Assembly: GCA_019509785.1 (NCBI GenBank) | Contig: JAEKLQ010000054.1 | Coordinates: 53,590 to 117,589, forward strand | Length of the DNA: 64,000 nucleotides | Reading direction: 5' to 3' | DNA from: Fibrobacterota bacterium | Lineage (GTDB): Bacteria; Fibrobacterota; Fibrobacteria; UBA11236 | Shown: piece after piece, positions 56,518-64,000 of the stretch | How positions within the stretch are numbered: position 1 is the first letter of the stretch | How the letters are laid out: each line of letters opens with the position of its first letter | Translations under genes and position numbers: made by a program | The notes under the pieces: model-generated | Seen by the model: the letters and a program-made list of their open reading frames with translations, nothing else | Databases searched by the model: none | What the model was told of the DNA's origin: nothing

Positions 56518-56545
56518 TTGACCTATGCGACGGGAAAATTATGTT
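56518..56545 (+). promoter_or_regulatory. Sigma-70-type promoter for the 38-residue membrane protein
   Basis: TTGACC, 16 bases, TATGTT, about 45 bases before the ATG at 56588. ATGCGAC and GTCGCAT form a seven-base dyad around the -10 (56525-56558), a likely operator. Confidence 0.6.
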
Positions 56546-56587
56546 ACAAAAGTCGCATTAGCGGCGTCTCGACCTGGGAGGATTTCC

Positions 56588-56704
56588 ATGAGCCGATTCC
56601 AATTACCGCAACGGGATTCCCTGGATAATTCAAAATTCGTCAAGCTCCTGGTCTTTTTCTGGGCCTATCTCTTGACGATGTACTTGCTGTCACTCTGGAG
56701 CTGA
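56588..56704 (+). CDS. 38-residue predicted membrane protein
   Basis: The ATG follows GGGAGG by six bases. The peptide starts MSRFQLPQRDSLDNSKF and then has one helix, KLLVFFWAYLLTMYLLSLW, ending WS. It is below usual ORF cut-offs but has a good promoter, ribosome-binding site and a clean hydrophobic segment. No homologue recognised. A small membrane regulator or toxin-like peptide are possibilities, both speculative. Confidence 0.65.
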   Translation: MSRFQLPQRDSLDNSKFVKLLVFFWAYLLTMYLLSLWS

Positions 56705-56780
56705 AATCCGGAACCTTGATCCGGCAAGGTAAATCGCCCGGATAAGAACTTCCGAAAAAGAACGTCCGGATAAGCGGAGA

Positions 56781-58862
56781 TTAGGCCGGAGGAACCGCAG
56801 CGGTCGGTTGGACCGCTTCCGGGGAAGACGAAGACAACCGGAACACCGCTTCCTCCCCGTTCGCCATGCCCATAAGGCGCTCGACGCGGACCGGATTCTT
56901 GCGCAGCAGGGATTGCACCCGGCGGGATTCCAGGTTTTCCTTGATGGACGTGAAGAAGAACCGTTGCATCAGGCGGGCCAGCTTCCATTCGGTGCTGTCC
57001 AGGTTCACGTAGTGCTGGAAACCCTTCAGCGCGCCTACGTTGAGCCGCTTCTGTTCGGTGTCCAATTCCCAGGGATGGAAATAGACCATGGCCGGGAAGC
57101 CGCGCTGGTTCTTCTGCTCGATATAGCGATCGGTGACCTTGTACGGATATAAGCGCAGATACCCGCCGCCCGAGATGGGAATGAGGCTGTTCCCCAGCCC
57201 TAAGGTGGACATGGGGATCTCCCTCAGGCTGTTCCCGTTGGCGAACAGCAATTGATGGGGCAAGCGGTTCGGGTAGCGCGCGATGCCGTAGCGCTCGCGC
57301 TTGATGGGGAAGACGCTGGAATCGTACTCGATCCCGTACTTGGCGAGGATCTCCAGGGCCCATAGCGTCGATTCCACTATGGTGAAATTGGAAGCCCGGT
57401 GCCCGATGATGGTCTGCTTGGTCCGTTTGCCGATCGCCACCAGCGACTTCTCCAAGTCCTCCTCGAACTGAGACGGGGTCATGTTGGTCAGGAGGTTATG
57501 GTAATACCCGTGCGTGCCGATCTCATGGCCTTCGGCATCGATCATACGGACTACTTCCGGGAAATGATCGGCCACCCAGCCCAGTACGAAGAAGGTCGCC
57601 TTGGTATCGTGGGTACGGAACAGGTCGAGGATCTTGCGGACGTTGGCGACCACGCGCGTGGGTTGCAGATGCCAGGTGGAGGGCGGAACCTGTTCCTTAA
57701 GGTTATAGGCATGGAACCAGGACTCCACGTCCACGGTCATGAAATTCTTGACGGTATCCTGGGGGCGATAGAGATCCACCACCTTATCCATGTGGATCTC
57801 TTTGAGCATCTTCTGGACCCGGGGGCTGGAATTCTTGATCGCGACGCGCCCGCCGTTCTGCTTCACCCGGTGGACCAGATTGATCAAATGGCCGAGATCC
57901 TCCAAATCGAAATTCTCATCGGGATTGACCTGGATTTCCACGGTCTTCTTGGGGTTGGGATTGATTTCCTTCAGGGTGCGGCTCAGTTCATAGGGGCTGC
58001 TTCCCACCAGGATCAGCGACCGCTTGGTCTCATGCTGATGGACCTCGGTACGAAGTTCGAGTCCCTTGTCCGGCGTGAGGGCGCGGAAGTCCACCACCTT
58101 GGCCCGTTTCAGGCCTTGCAGATCGCGGTTTTCATTGCCTTCGAATTGGGGCTTTATGAACAGGTAGAGAACCGTGTTCATCGCCACCCAGGCTTCCATT
58201 TTTAGCCACGATAGGAAATTGGAGGTGGCGGAACGGTAGGCGTAGTCGAAATGCACTTTACGGACGACGCTCTCGAGGGAATCGTCATACCCGAGGATGA
58301 TCTGGGCCAAACCGGTGAGGCCGGGCTTGATCCACAGGGTGCGGTCCAGGTAGTGGGGAATTTGCTTGGCGTACTGCAAGGTGAAGTACGGCCGTTCGGG
58401 GCGCGGCCCGATGAGGCTCATGTCCCCACGCAATATGTTCACGAACTGGGGCAGTTCATCGATATGCAATGCCCGCAGCCATTTGCCGATCTTGGTTACC
58501 CGCGGATCCAAACCCTTACGGGCCAACTGCGGCCCCGAAGTCTCGGCATCGATGCGCATGGAGCGGTACTTGAGGATGGTGAAAAGCTCACCGCCGTAAT
58601 CGACCTGGCGGTTGGAGAGGATAAACGCACTGGTACCGCCCGCCGCAGTGGCCTCGGTCACCCTCGGCTTGAAAATCTGGTAGGGGCTAGAACGCCGATT
58701 GATCCCGATGCGCTGCTGGGAATAAAGCACGGGGCCCCGGGACTCGAGCTTTATGAGAAGCGCGACCAATGGGTAAGTGGCGACGAAAAAAAGGGTGCCT
58801 ACCCAACCCACGAACAAATCCGCAAGCCTTTTGGAGACCAAGACGGCTAGGGATGGTTTCAT
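56781..58862 (-). CDS. Sugar transferase-STAS-like-polysaccharide deacetylase fusion
   Basis: 693 residues. Residues 1-240 are a bacterial sugar transferase that starts glycan chains on undecaprenyl phosphate (KYRSMRIDAE, DELPQFVNILRGDMSLIGPRPE, GLTGLAQI). Residues ~280-370 resemble a STAS-like regulatory fold (VGSSPYELSRTLKEIN, GHLINLVHRVKQNGGRVAI). Residues ~375-650 are a NodB-type deacetylase: FMTVDVESWFHAY (Asp), EIGTHGYYHN (zinc histidines) and DUF3473-like C-terminus, close to XrtA/PEP-CTERM polysaccharide deacetylases. The deacetylase would be expected outside the cytoplasm, so topology is a puzzle. AGGAG precedes the ATG. Confidence 0.82.
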   Translation of the reverse strand: MKPSLAVLVSKRLADLFVGWVGTLFFVATYPLVALLIKLESRGPVLYSQQRIGINRRSSPYQIFKPRVTEATAAGGTSAFILSNRQVDYGGELFTILKYRSMRIDAETSGPQLARKGLDPRVTKIGKWLRALHIDELPQFVNILRGDMSLIGPRPERPYFTLQYAKQIPHYLDRTLWIKPGLTGLAQIILGYDDSLESVVRKVHFDYAYRSATSNFLSWLKMEAWVAMNTVLYLFIKPQFEGNENRDLQGLKRAKVVDFRALTPDKGLELRTEVHQHETKRSLILVGSSPYELSRTLKEINPNPKKTVEIQVNPDENFDLEDLGHLINLVHRVKQNGGRVAIKNSSPRVQKMLKEIHMDKVVDLYRPQDTVKNFMTVDVESWFHAYNLKEQVPPSTWHLQPTRVVANVRKILDLFRTHDTKATFFVLGWVADHFPEVVRMIDAEGHEIGTHGYYHNLLTNMTPSQFEEDLEKSLVAIGKRTKQTIIGHRASNFTIVESTLWALEILAKYGIEYDSSVFPIKRERYGIARYPNRLPHQLLFANGNSLREIPMSTLGLGNSLIPISGGGYLRLYPYKVTDRYIEQKNQRGFPAMVYFHPWELDTEQKRLNVGALKGFQHYVNLDSTEWKLARLMQRFFFTSIKENLESRRVQSLLRKNPVRVERLMGMANGEEAVFRLSSSSPEAVQPTAAVPPA

Positions 58863-59177
58863 GTAAGCGAGCTCCTAGTCCAAACTAATCCCGATTCCGA
58901 GGACGGTAAGGGGCGGGCCGAATTCAATTAACAGGGGCGGAAGCGAGCTTCCTAAATCCAACCTAAAGATAGGCGTTTGGTCAGGGAAATGTCAACAAAT
59001 TCGGCAAATTCGAAGGAAACCTACCGCGCCCTGCTTGGCCGATTTCCCTCGCGATTTTTCCCGGGATGTTAGAATCATAAGTCCTTGAACCGATTGATTG
59101 CGAAATAGGCGATTTATACTTTCCTCCTTTCATATTCCGGCCCATGCCGGTCTGCCGGCCTTAACGAAGGACTTTTT
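58863..59177. other. Divergent non-coding gap with weak promoter and repeats
   Basis: 315 bases, AT-richer. TTGATT (59094-59099), 15 bases, TATACT (59115-59120) is a possible promoter for the + gene. A degenerate direct repeat (GCGAGCTCCTAGTCCAA at ~58867, GCGAGCTTCCTAAATCCAA at ~58944) lies just before the - gene. A GAAGGA site precedes the TTG at 59178. No ORF. Confidence 0.4.
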
Positions 59178-61745
59178 TTGTTCCGAAAACCGGACCTCCC
59201 GTCTGGATTGAAGGCTGTCTGGTTCTCCCTGGTATCCCTGCTCCTGGGACCCTTTGCGCTTTGGTTTATATACCTCTCCAAACTGCGTCGGCGAAATCTG
59301 GTCAGGCAGGGTATGGCCAAACAGTTGTCGCTCGCGGCCGGTTTGGCCGTTTTTTCGGCTTTTCTGTTCTGGGCGCCGATGCATTGGACCGTGCTTCTAG
59401 CCCTGTATCTGCTCGCTGGAGCGGGCAGCGCCTGGGCCATGACCCGCAAAAAGCGGATGCGCTATTTCCCGTTGGGATTGGACGCGGATAGCAAGGCGGG
59501 CGAACGTTCGGATCCACCGGTGGAGGCCGGCCATGGCGCGGAAGGGGAATCGGCCTTTCGCCAAGTCCTGCTCGCGACCGCATTGGCGATCTATCCGCTC
59601 GTCTACATCGTGGCATTGCTCCACAACATCGGCGAATTGCAGAACTTTTCCACCCATCTTCCGAGCGACGTTTACACGGATGGCTTCCTCTGGATTTTGT
59701 ACGCGACTCCCGCGGTAGTCGCCATCGGGCTTTTGGCCTGGCGGACGGGTTTTCGCCCCGGCTTGCGGGCCCTGATTTTCTTTTACGCCGGAGTGGCGGC
59801 GGTGCTGGGATGGATCATGGTTTGGGAGCGGTGCGATTTGTGGCTCGCGGCCCAAATGCCGGGTTCCTTCCGCGAGCTGATGCTATTCGGTTCGCCGGCG
59901 GACCGGACCTATCGGTCCATCGTAAAGGCCATCTTTTATGGCGGCGCCTTCATCCTGGGCGTAGCCTACCTGATCGGCTCGCGTCGCACGTCCGTTTTCG
60001 CGAAGAGGGCCGTGTTCCTCGGATTGCCGTCCTTGCTGGTGTACGCCAATATGCTCTTCGCCCTGGGCGATTGGGATTATTTCCTGGACGGCGTCCGGGA
60101 ACGGGCCTTGGAATCGCATACCTATGGGCTGTATCGCGCGGCTGCCAGGGTCGAATTGGCCCACGTACCCGCCTCCCACGGGACCCCGGTTGTGCTGGAC
60201 GAGTGGGCGGAACTCGAATACCAATCCGGACATCGGGACTTGGCCGTAAAGATCCTGAAAAGATTACAGGCGGTGTGCGGGCGGAAGGCTTACTTCGCCA
60301 AGCTACGCAAGCGGGCCGATGCGGAGCTGGCCGCCTTGTCCCAAGCCTCCCGGTTGGCGACGGCCCAATTGGATCTTCCCGTCATCAAGCCCGCTTCTTA
60401 CCTGGATCAGGAATGGTATGCCTTGCTGTCCGCGGTGGCATTCCTCAAACCCACCTGGACGGACATGGATCTGAAGAAGCGATTGCTCGATCTCTCCAAT
60501 ACCGTGCAATTGCATTTGCCCAAGCTGGAGAACGTACCTGAATTGGTTCCGGCCCTGAGGCAGCTCGAAATCCCCGTAACCACCTGCTTCCTCGACGCCG
60601 CCCGCATGCGCAGCGCCCTGGCGGCGGGCCGGGTGCCCTTCATCAGCCTGTACGGGCATTGGGTCCCCATTTCCGGTTATGATCCGGGTCGCGACGGTTT
60701 CTACTACTATAGCTACACGGAAGGCGGGGGCCAGGATTGGCTGCGTAACGAGGATACGGATCTGTTCTACACGCGTCCGGGAGAGAGCTTCGGGGGCGCT
60801 GCGGAAAAAGGCCGTTCCCGCACGCTACGCCTAAGCCTGCAGAAATTCGTGCCGAGAGCCGAACTCGAGGCCCATATCATGGACATCGGCGGGGTGGGGA
60901 TGATCTTGGGGGACAGCGCCATGGCCCCCCGGAACGAGAAGCTGGCCGCTTTCCTGGTGGAACAAGGCGACGTGTACTACCAGGAGCATGAGAACTATCC
61001 CGAAGCGGCGGCCGCGTATAAACGGGCGGGGGAGTTGTTCCCCTGCGATCAGGTGGATTCGCGTAAAATCTACCTGAAGCGGCGCTACCAGGAGTTCGCA
61101 TCCGATACGCGCGCGTACCAGAACCTGTTCCAGGATTTCCCCCCGGTTTGGTACGCCAAGCTCGGCCCCGATGCCGCGGGGGAGCGCGCATTGGTCGGGA
61201 AGATCCTCGCCGGGAAACTGGGCACGTACCTGATGATGAACTGGTACTCCTCGCCGACGCCGGATTCTTCCGCCCAGGCCCGCGCGGAACTGGACACGGC
61301 CCTGGCGCTGTTCCGCGGCCTCCGTCGCCTCGATCCCGATGAACCCTTGTACGTCGATTCCCTGGCGGTGTTATCCTACCGAGCCGGAAATTACAAGGCC
61401 GCCGATACCCTATATGGCCGGTTGGCGGCGATGTATCCCTTGGGCAATGAAAGCGCCAGCTACCGTTGGGCGTGGACCAAACTCCAGCTGGGCCAAGTGG
61501 ACGCCTTGCCGGAACTCCTGGATGGATGCAAAGGGTACGCGGGCGAGGCCAAATACCTAACCATGCGGGCCGCGGTCTGGATGGGCAAGCACCGTTGGCA
61601 TTCGGCTTACGTTGCGCTGGCGCGCAGCCTGAAGCTGGACAAATCCATCGGCGAGACGCACGCCCTCATGGCCGATTGGTATAAACGCAAAGGGGATGAG
61701 AGGAACATGCTCGTCCACCAGCGTTGGCTGCGGCGGAGCTCGTGA
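59178..61745 (+). CDS. Polytopic membrane protein with TPRs and degenerate C39-like domain
   Basis: 855 residues from a TTG at 59178 (GAAGGA seven bases upstream). About seven hydrophobic segments fill residues 10-310. Residues ~395-520 resemble a C39-peptidase-like fold: the His side is RVPFISLYGHWVPISGYDPG, but the aligned Cys position (QEWYALLSAVAFL) is Trp. TPR-like repeats follow (YYQEHENYPEAAAAYKRAGE and others) to the end. Probably a membrane-anchored scaffold rather than a protease. It overlaps the next gene (GTGA), its paralogue. Family not recognised by name. Confidence 0.7.
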   Translation: MFRKPDLPSGLKAVWFSLVSLLLGPFALWFIYLSKLRRRNLVRQGMAKQLSLAAGLAVFSAFLFWAPMHWTVLLALYLLAGAGSAWAMTRKKRMRYFPLGLDADSKAGERSDPPVEAGHGAEGESAFRQVLLATALAIYPLVYIVALLHNIGELQNFSTHLPSDVYTDGFLWILYATPAVVAIGLLAWRTGFRPGLRALIFFYAGVAAVLGWIMVWERCDLWLAAQMPGSFRELMLFGSPADRTYRSIVKAIFYGGAFILGVAYLIGSRRTSVFAKRAVFLGLPSLLVYANMLFALGDWDYFLDGVRERALESHTYGLYRAAARVELAHVPASHGTPVVLDEWAELEYQSGHRDLAVKILKRLQAVCGRKAYFAKLRKRADAELAALSQASRLATAQLDLPVIKPASYLDQEWYALLSAVAFLKPTWTDMDLKKRLLDLSNTVQLHLPKLENVPELVPALRQLEIPVTTCFLDAARMRSALAAGRVPFISLYGHWVPISGYDPGRDGFYYYSYTEGGGQDWLRNEDTDLFYTRPGESFGGAAEKGRSRTLRLSLQKFVPRAELEAHIMDIGGVGMILGDSAMAPRNEKLAAFLVEQGDVYYQEHENYPEAAAAYKRAGELFPCDQVDSRKIYLKRRYQEFASDTRAYQNLFQDFPPVWYAKLGPDAAGERALVGKILAGKLGTYLMMNWYSSPTPDSSAQARAELDTALALFRGLRRLDPDEPLYVDSLAVLSYRAGNYKAADTLYGRLAAMYPLGNESASYRWAWTKLQLGQVDALPELLDGCKGYAGEAKYLTMRAAVWMGKHRWHSAYVALARSLKLDKSIGETHALMADWYKRKGDERNMLVHQRWLRRSS

Positions 61746-64000
61746 ACGGCATGATCAAGCCCAGCCCCCTCGCTCCCGCCCGCCTTGCCTCCCAGGGTTT
61801 GCCCGCCTTCGCCTATTTCCTGTTGCCCTTGGGCGGGCCGTGGGCCTTCCTGCCGTATCTGAGCCGCGCGCCTTCGCGCCTATTCCGCGTCTTCATGATC
61901 TTCGCCGCGTTGGCGCCCTTTCCCATCGCCGCATGCCTTCCCTTTAACTGGCTTTTCATAGCCCTGGTCCTGGTCGGCTGGAACCTGGCATGGAGCTTGG
62001 CCTGCATGGCAATGCTGCCCATGGATCGCGGGGCGCCGGGAGGGCCTCCGGCGGGTCGTCGCCTGCGCACGGCCCTAGGCCTTACCTTGGCCGCCTTGCC
62101 TTTGGCGGTCCTCCTGGTCAGCATGGAGCAATGGCTCTCGGATCAACTCTGGAGCTACTACTACCCGGTCAACGCCTCGGTGGACAGCATTTCCTCGGAA
62201 CTGGGCGCGGTGTGGCTGAACTTCGGCCTGCTGCTTTTCTTTTCGGCCCTGCACGTGTCCCGCGAAGGGGAACGCTGGAGCATGGGCGGGCTGCTGCGCC
62301 TGGCGGGACTGGTGGGCGGAGCCCATCTCGTGGTCGATCAATTGCACATGCTCATGGTTACCATTCCCCTTTGGCAAGTGGAGGAGCTTGCCATTTTCCC
62401 GCCTTGGTTGGATCGCACGCGCCAGGTCCTTTTCTTCCTGTTATGGTTTTCCAGCGTACCGATCTTGGTGCACCATTGCTTCCGGCGCAAGCGCGCGGGG
62501 TTACCGTTCCTGGGCGATTATGCCCGGGGTCTCCTTGCGGTTGCATTGGCCATGGCCGGCCTCGCCGTGGTGACGGGACTTCCCATCAACTACGCGTTGC
62601 TGATGGGGCAACATTACGAGAAATCGGGTACCCCGATAAAAGCGATTCCTTGGTATTCGCGCGCATTGACCTGGAGCCGTTCGGACAACCTGAAATCCTA
62701 CCTGCAATTCCGGGTGGCGCTGCTGCACCGCAAGACGGGAAACCTGGACGAGGCTAAGGAGGCTTTCATCCGGGTGTTGGTGAAGTACTACCATGATTCG
62801 CGCCTGCTCCTGGAAGCGCATGATTTCCGCGACAAGCTGGAAAAGCGTTCGAATTCGGCGCTGAAACGCGTGGTGATCCCCGGGGTCGAGGCGCGCACGG
62901 AATACAAGGCCGCCTATTGCGTGCCCAATTCCTTAGGGCTAGTGCTCAACCACTGGGGGGATCGCAGCGGGGCCAAACGCATCGGGGCGGAAATCACCCA
63001 ACTCGATCGCGGCAGCCTCATCACCGACGAAGCCTTTTACGCCGAGTCGCGCGGCTTCGCGAACTTCGTCCTGCCGTTGCGATCGCTGGACGACATCTTC
63101 CATCTTATCGATAACGGCATACCCGTGCTGGCCTTCATCCCCGGCCACGTCATCGCGGTATTCGGATACGATCAGGCGCTGCAAACCTTGGTCACCTACG
63201 ACGTGAACACCTACGATATCTGGGACGATCAGCGTTGGACCGAGTTCAGCCAGGACTGGAGCCATATGTACAACACCATGGGCATCGTGGTCCCGAAGGA
63301 TAAGGTCCCGCTGCTGAAAAAGATCCTGGGCCCGGACATCGAGACCCGTAACGAAGCCTATCTCCAATTCCTGCTCGCGCGCATCGACGACGACGATATC
63401 GGCCGCCGCGCCCTGCACCTGGGCCGCTCGGCCGGCCACGGCTTCTTCTTCGCCGATTGGGAATACGAAAACCTGATCGGCAAGCGCCCCATCCCGGCCG
63501 TTCCCGATTCGGTCATCTCGGGATTCCTGTTGGGCCATGAGGTGTTCGAAAGCCAGATCCTCGAATACCTGCAAAGCCTCTATCAGCGGGACGACTACGC
63601 CCAGGCGATCGCTTTTATCGAGCGCTACCGGAAGGAGAACCGGCTCTCGGCGGGCATGGCCACCCTACTGGCCGGGTGCTACTACCAGATGGGCTCGGAC
63701 GCCAAGGCCGCCGAAGTGCTTTTGGGATATATCGATCTCGACGAACAGGAACCCGTGACCCTGGAGTTCCTGCTCGGCCAGGATTACGTTCAGAACGATC
63801 CCGAGGCGGCGCGGCGCATCGCCCTCAAGCTGCTGGAATCGGAGGATCGCATCCCGGGATCGGCCGCCAGCGTGGCGTTCTGGACCTGGCGCAAGCATAC
63901 CGTGGTCGACTTCCGGAACATCGATGAGGCCCTCGCCATCATGGAAGGCTACCTGGTGAAATGGAACCCTTACGATCGACGGGCCATCTCCGAGTTGCTG
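61742..64000 (+). CDS. Polytopic membrane protein with TPRs and C39-like peptidase domain (3' truncated)
   Basis: Open to the right edge, 753 codons visible; GTG at 61742 overlaps the previous stop, or ATG at 61751. Six or more hydrophobic segments occupy residues ~15-300. From ~385, YKAAYCVPNSLGLVLNHWG has the C39-type catalytic Cys, FIPGHVIAVFGYDQ the His and VTYDVNT the Asp. TPR-like helices follow (YYQMGSDAKAAEVLLGYID). It mirrors the previous protein's layout but keeps the catalytic residues. Possibly a processing peptidase for a secreted peptide or assembly factor; inferred. Confidence 0.7.
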   Translation, partial: MNGMIKPSPLAPARLASQGLPAFAYFLLPLGGPWAFLPYLSRAPSRLFRVFMIFAALAPFPIAACLPFNWLFIALVLVGWNLAWSLACMAMLPMDRGAPGGPPAGRRLRTALGLTLAALPLAVLLVSMEQWLSDQLWSYYYPVNASVDSISSELGAVWLNFGLLLFFSALHVSREGERWSMGGLLRLAGLVGGAHLVVDQLHMLMVTIPLWQVEELAIFPPWLDRTRQVLFFLLWFSSVPILVHHCFRRKRAGLPFLGDYARGLLAVALAMAGLAVVTGLPINYALLMGQHYEKSGTPIKAIPWYSRALTWSRSDNLKSYLQFRVALLHRKTGNLDEAKEAFIRVLVKYYHDSRLLLEAHDFRDKLEKRSNSALKRVVIPGVEARTEYKAAYCVPNSLGLVLNHWGDRSGAKRIGAEITQLDRGSLITDEAFYAESRGFANFVLPLRSLDDIFHLIDNGIPVLAFIPGHVIAVFGYDQALQTLVTYDVNTYDIWDDQRWTEFSQDWSHMYNTMGIVVPKDKVPLLKKILGPDIETRNEAYLQFLLARIDDDDIGRRALHLGRSAGHGFFFADWEYENLIGKRPIPAVPDSVISGFLLGHEVFESQILEYLQSLYQRDDYAQAIAFIERYRKENRLSAGMATLLAGCYYQMGSDAKAAEVLLGYIDLDEQEPVTLEFLLGQDYVQNDPEAARRIALKLLESEDRIPGSAASVAFWTWRKHTVVDFRNIDEALAIMEGYLVKWNPYDRRAISELL

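Noticed and set aside
1..64000. CRISPR array, prophage or intact IS
   Set aside because: No spaced direct repeats, integrase, capsid or transposase gene was found on reading both strands.

Overview
The window is GC-rich, almost fully coding, and looks like chromosome from a Gram-negative bacterium. Evidence for an outer membrane is a predicted beta-barrel with a C-terminal aromatic, several lipoproteins, and pseudopilin operons. DapL-type lysine synthesis, a yeast-type HisA, a secreted protein with a C-terminal sorting-like tail and an XrtA-style polysaccharide deacetylase together recall the Fibrobacterota/FCB side of the tree. That placement is inference; no rRNA or other phylogenetic marker was read here, and I found no tRNA, rRNA, CRISPR array or intact transposon.

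Bases 1-23,800 are a surface-glycan locus. It holds a near-complete legionaminic-acid-type nonulosonate pathway using nucleotide-linked precursors: PtmE-like CBS/nucleotidyltransferase, LegB dehydratase, LegC aminotransferase, LegG hydrolysing 2-epimerase, LegI synthase and LegF cytidylyltransferase, plus a PtmA-like SDR. No canonical LegH is seen; a FemAB/GNAT-type acyltransferase sits between LegC and LegI. The pathway lies in two convergent blocks (6.2-10.5 kb on +, 14.7-10.4 kb on -) with LegF about 6 kb further on. Around it are tailoring and assembly genes: a methyltransferase-glycosyltransferase-glycosyltransferase fusion, a GT2 protein, a PhyH-type dioxygenase, two SAM methyltransferases, a capsule-type protein with a TPR tail, a GSA-type aminotransferase, a sulfotransferase, a second DegT aminotransferase and a second SDR.

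Bases 23,880-43,600 are housekeeping and stress genes: an outer-membrane protein, DapL, the PrkA-YeaH/YhbH-SpoVR operon, a lipoprotein, aspartate carbamoyltransferase, a secreted VIT-like protein, a rhomboid protease, HisA, a monofunctional peptidoglycan transglycosylase, an aminotransferase, a frameshifted pentapeptide-repeat protein and alanine racemase. Two long non-coding gaps (32,047-32,695 and 40,589-41,142) hold strong inverted repeats.

Bases 44,100-49,600 carry two tandem, paralogous three-gene pseudopilin modules (PilV-, PilW- and PilX-like), each with its own likely promoter, the first led by a small single-pass membrane protein. Then come an EVE-domain protein, the 2-methylcitrate genes prpB-prpC-prpD, mnmG, a 38-residue membrane peptide with a clear promoter, a three-domain sugar-transferase/STAS-like/polysaccharide-deacetylase fusion, and two adjacent polytopic proteins with TPRs and C39-peptidase-like domains, the second running off the right edge.
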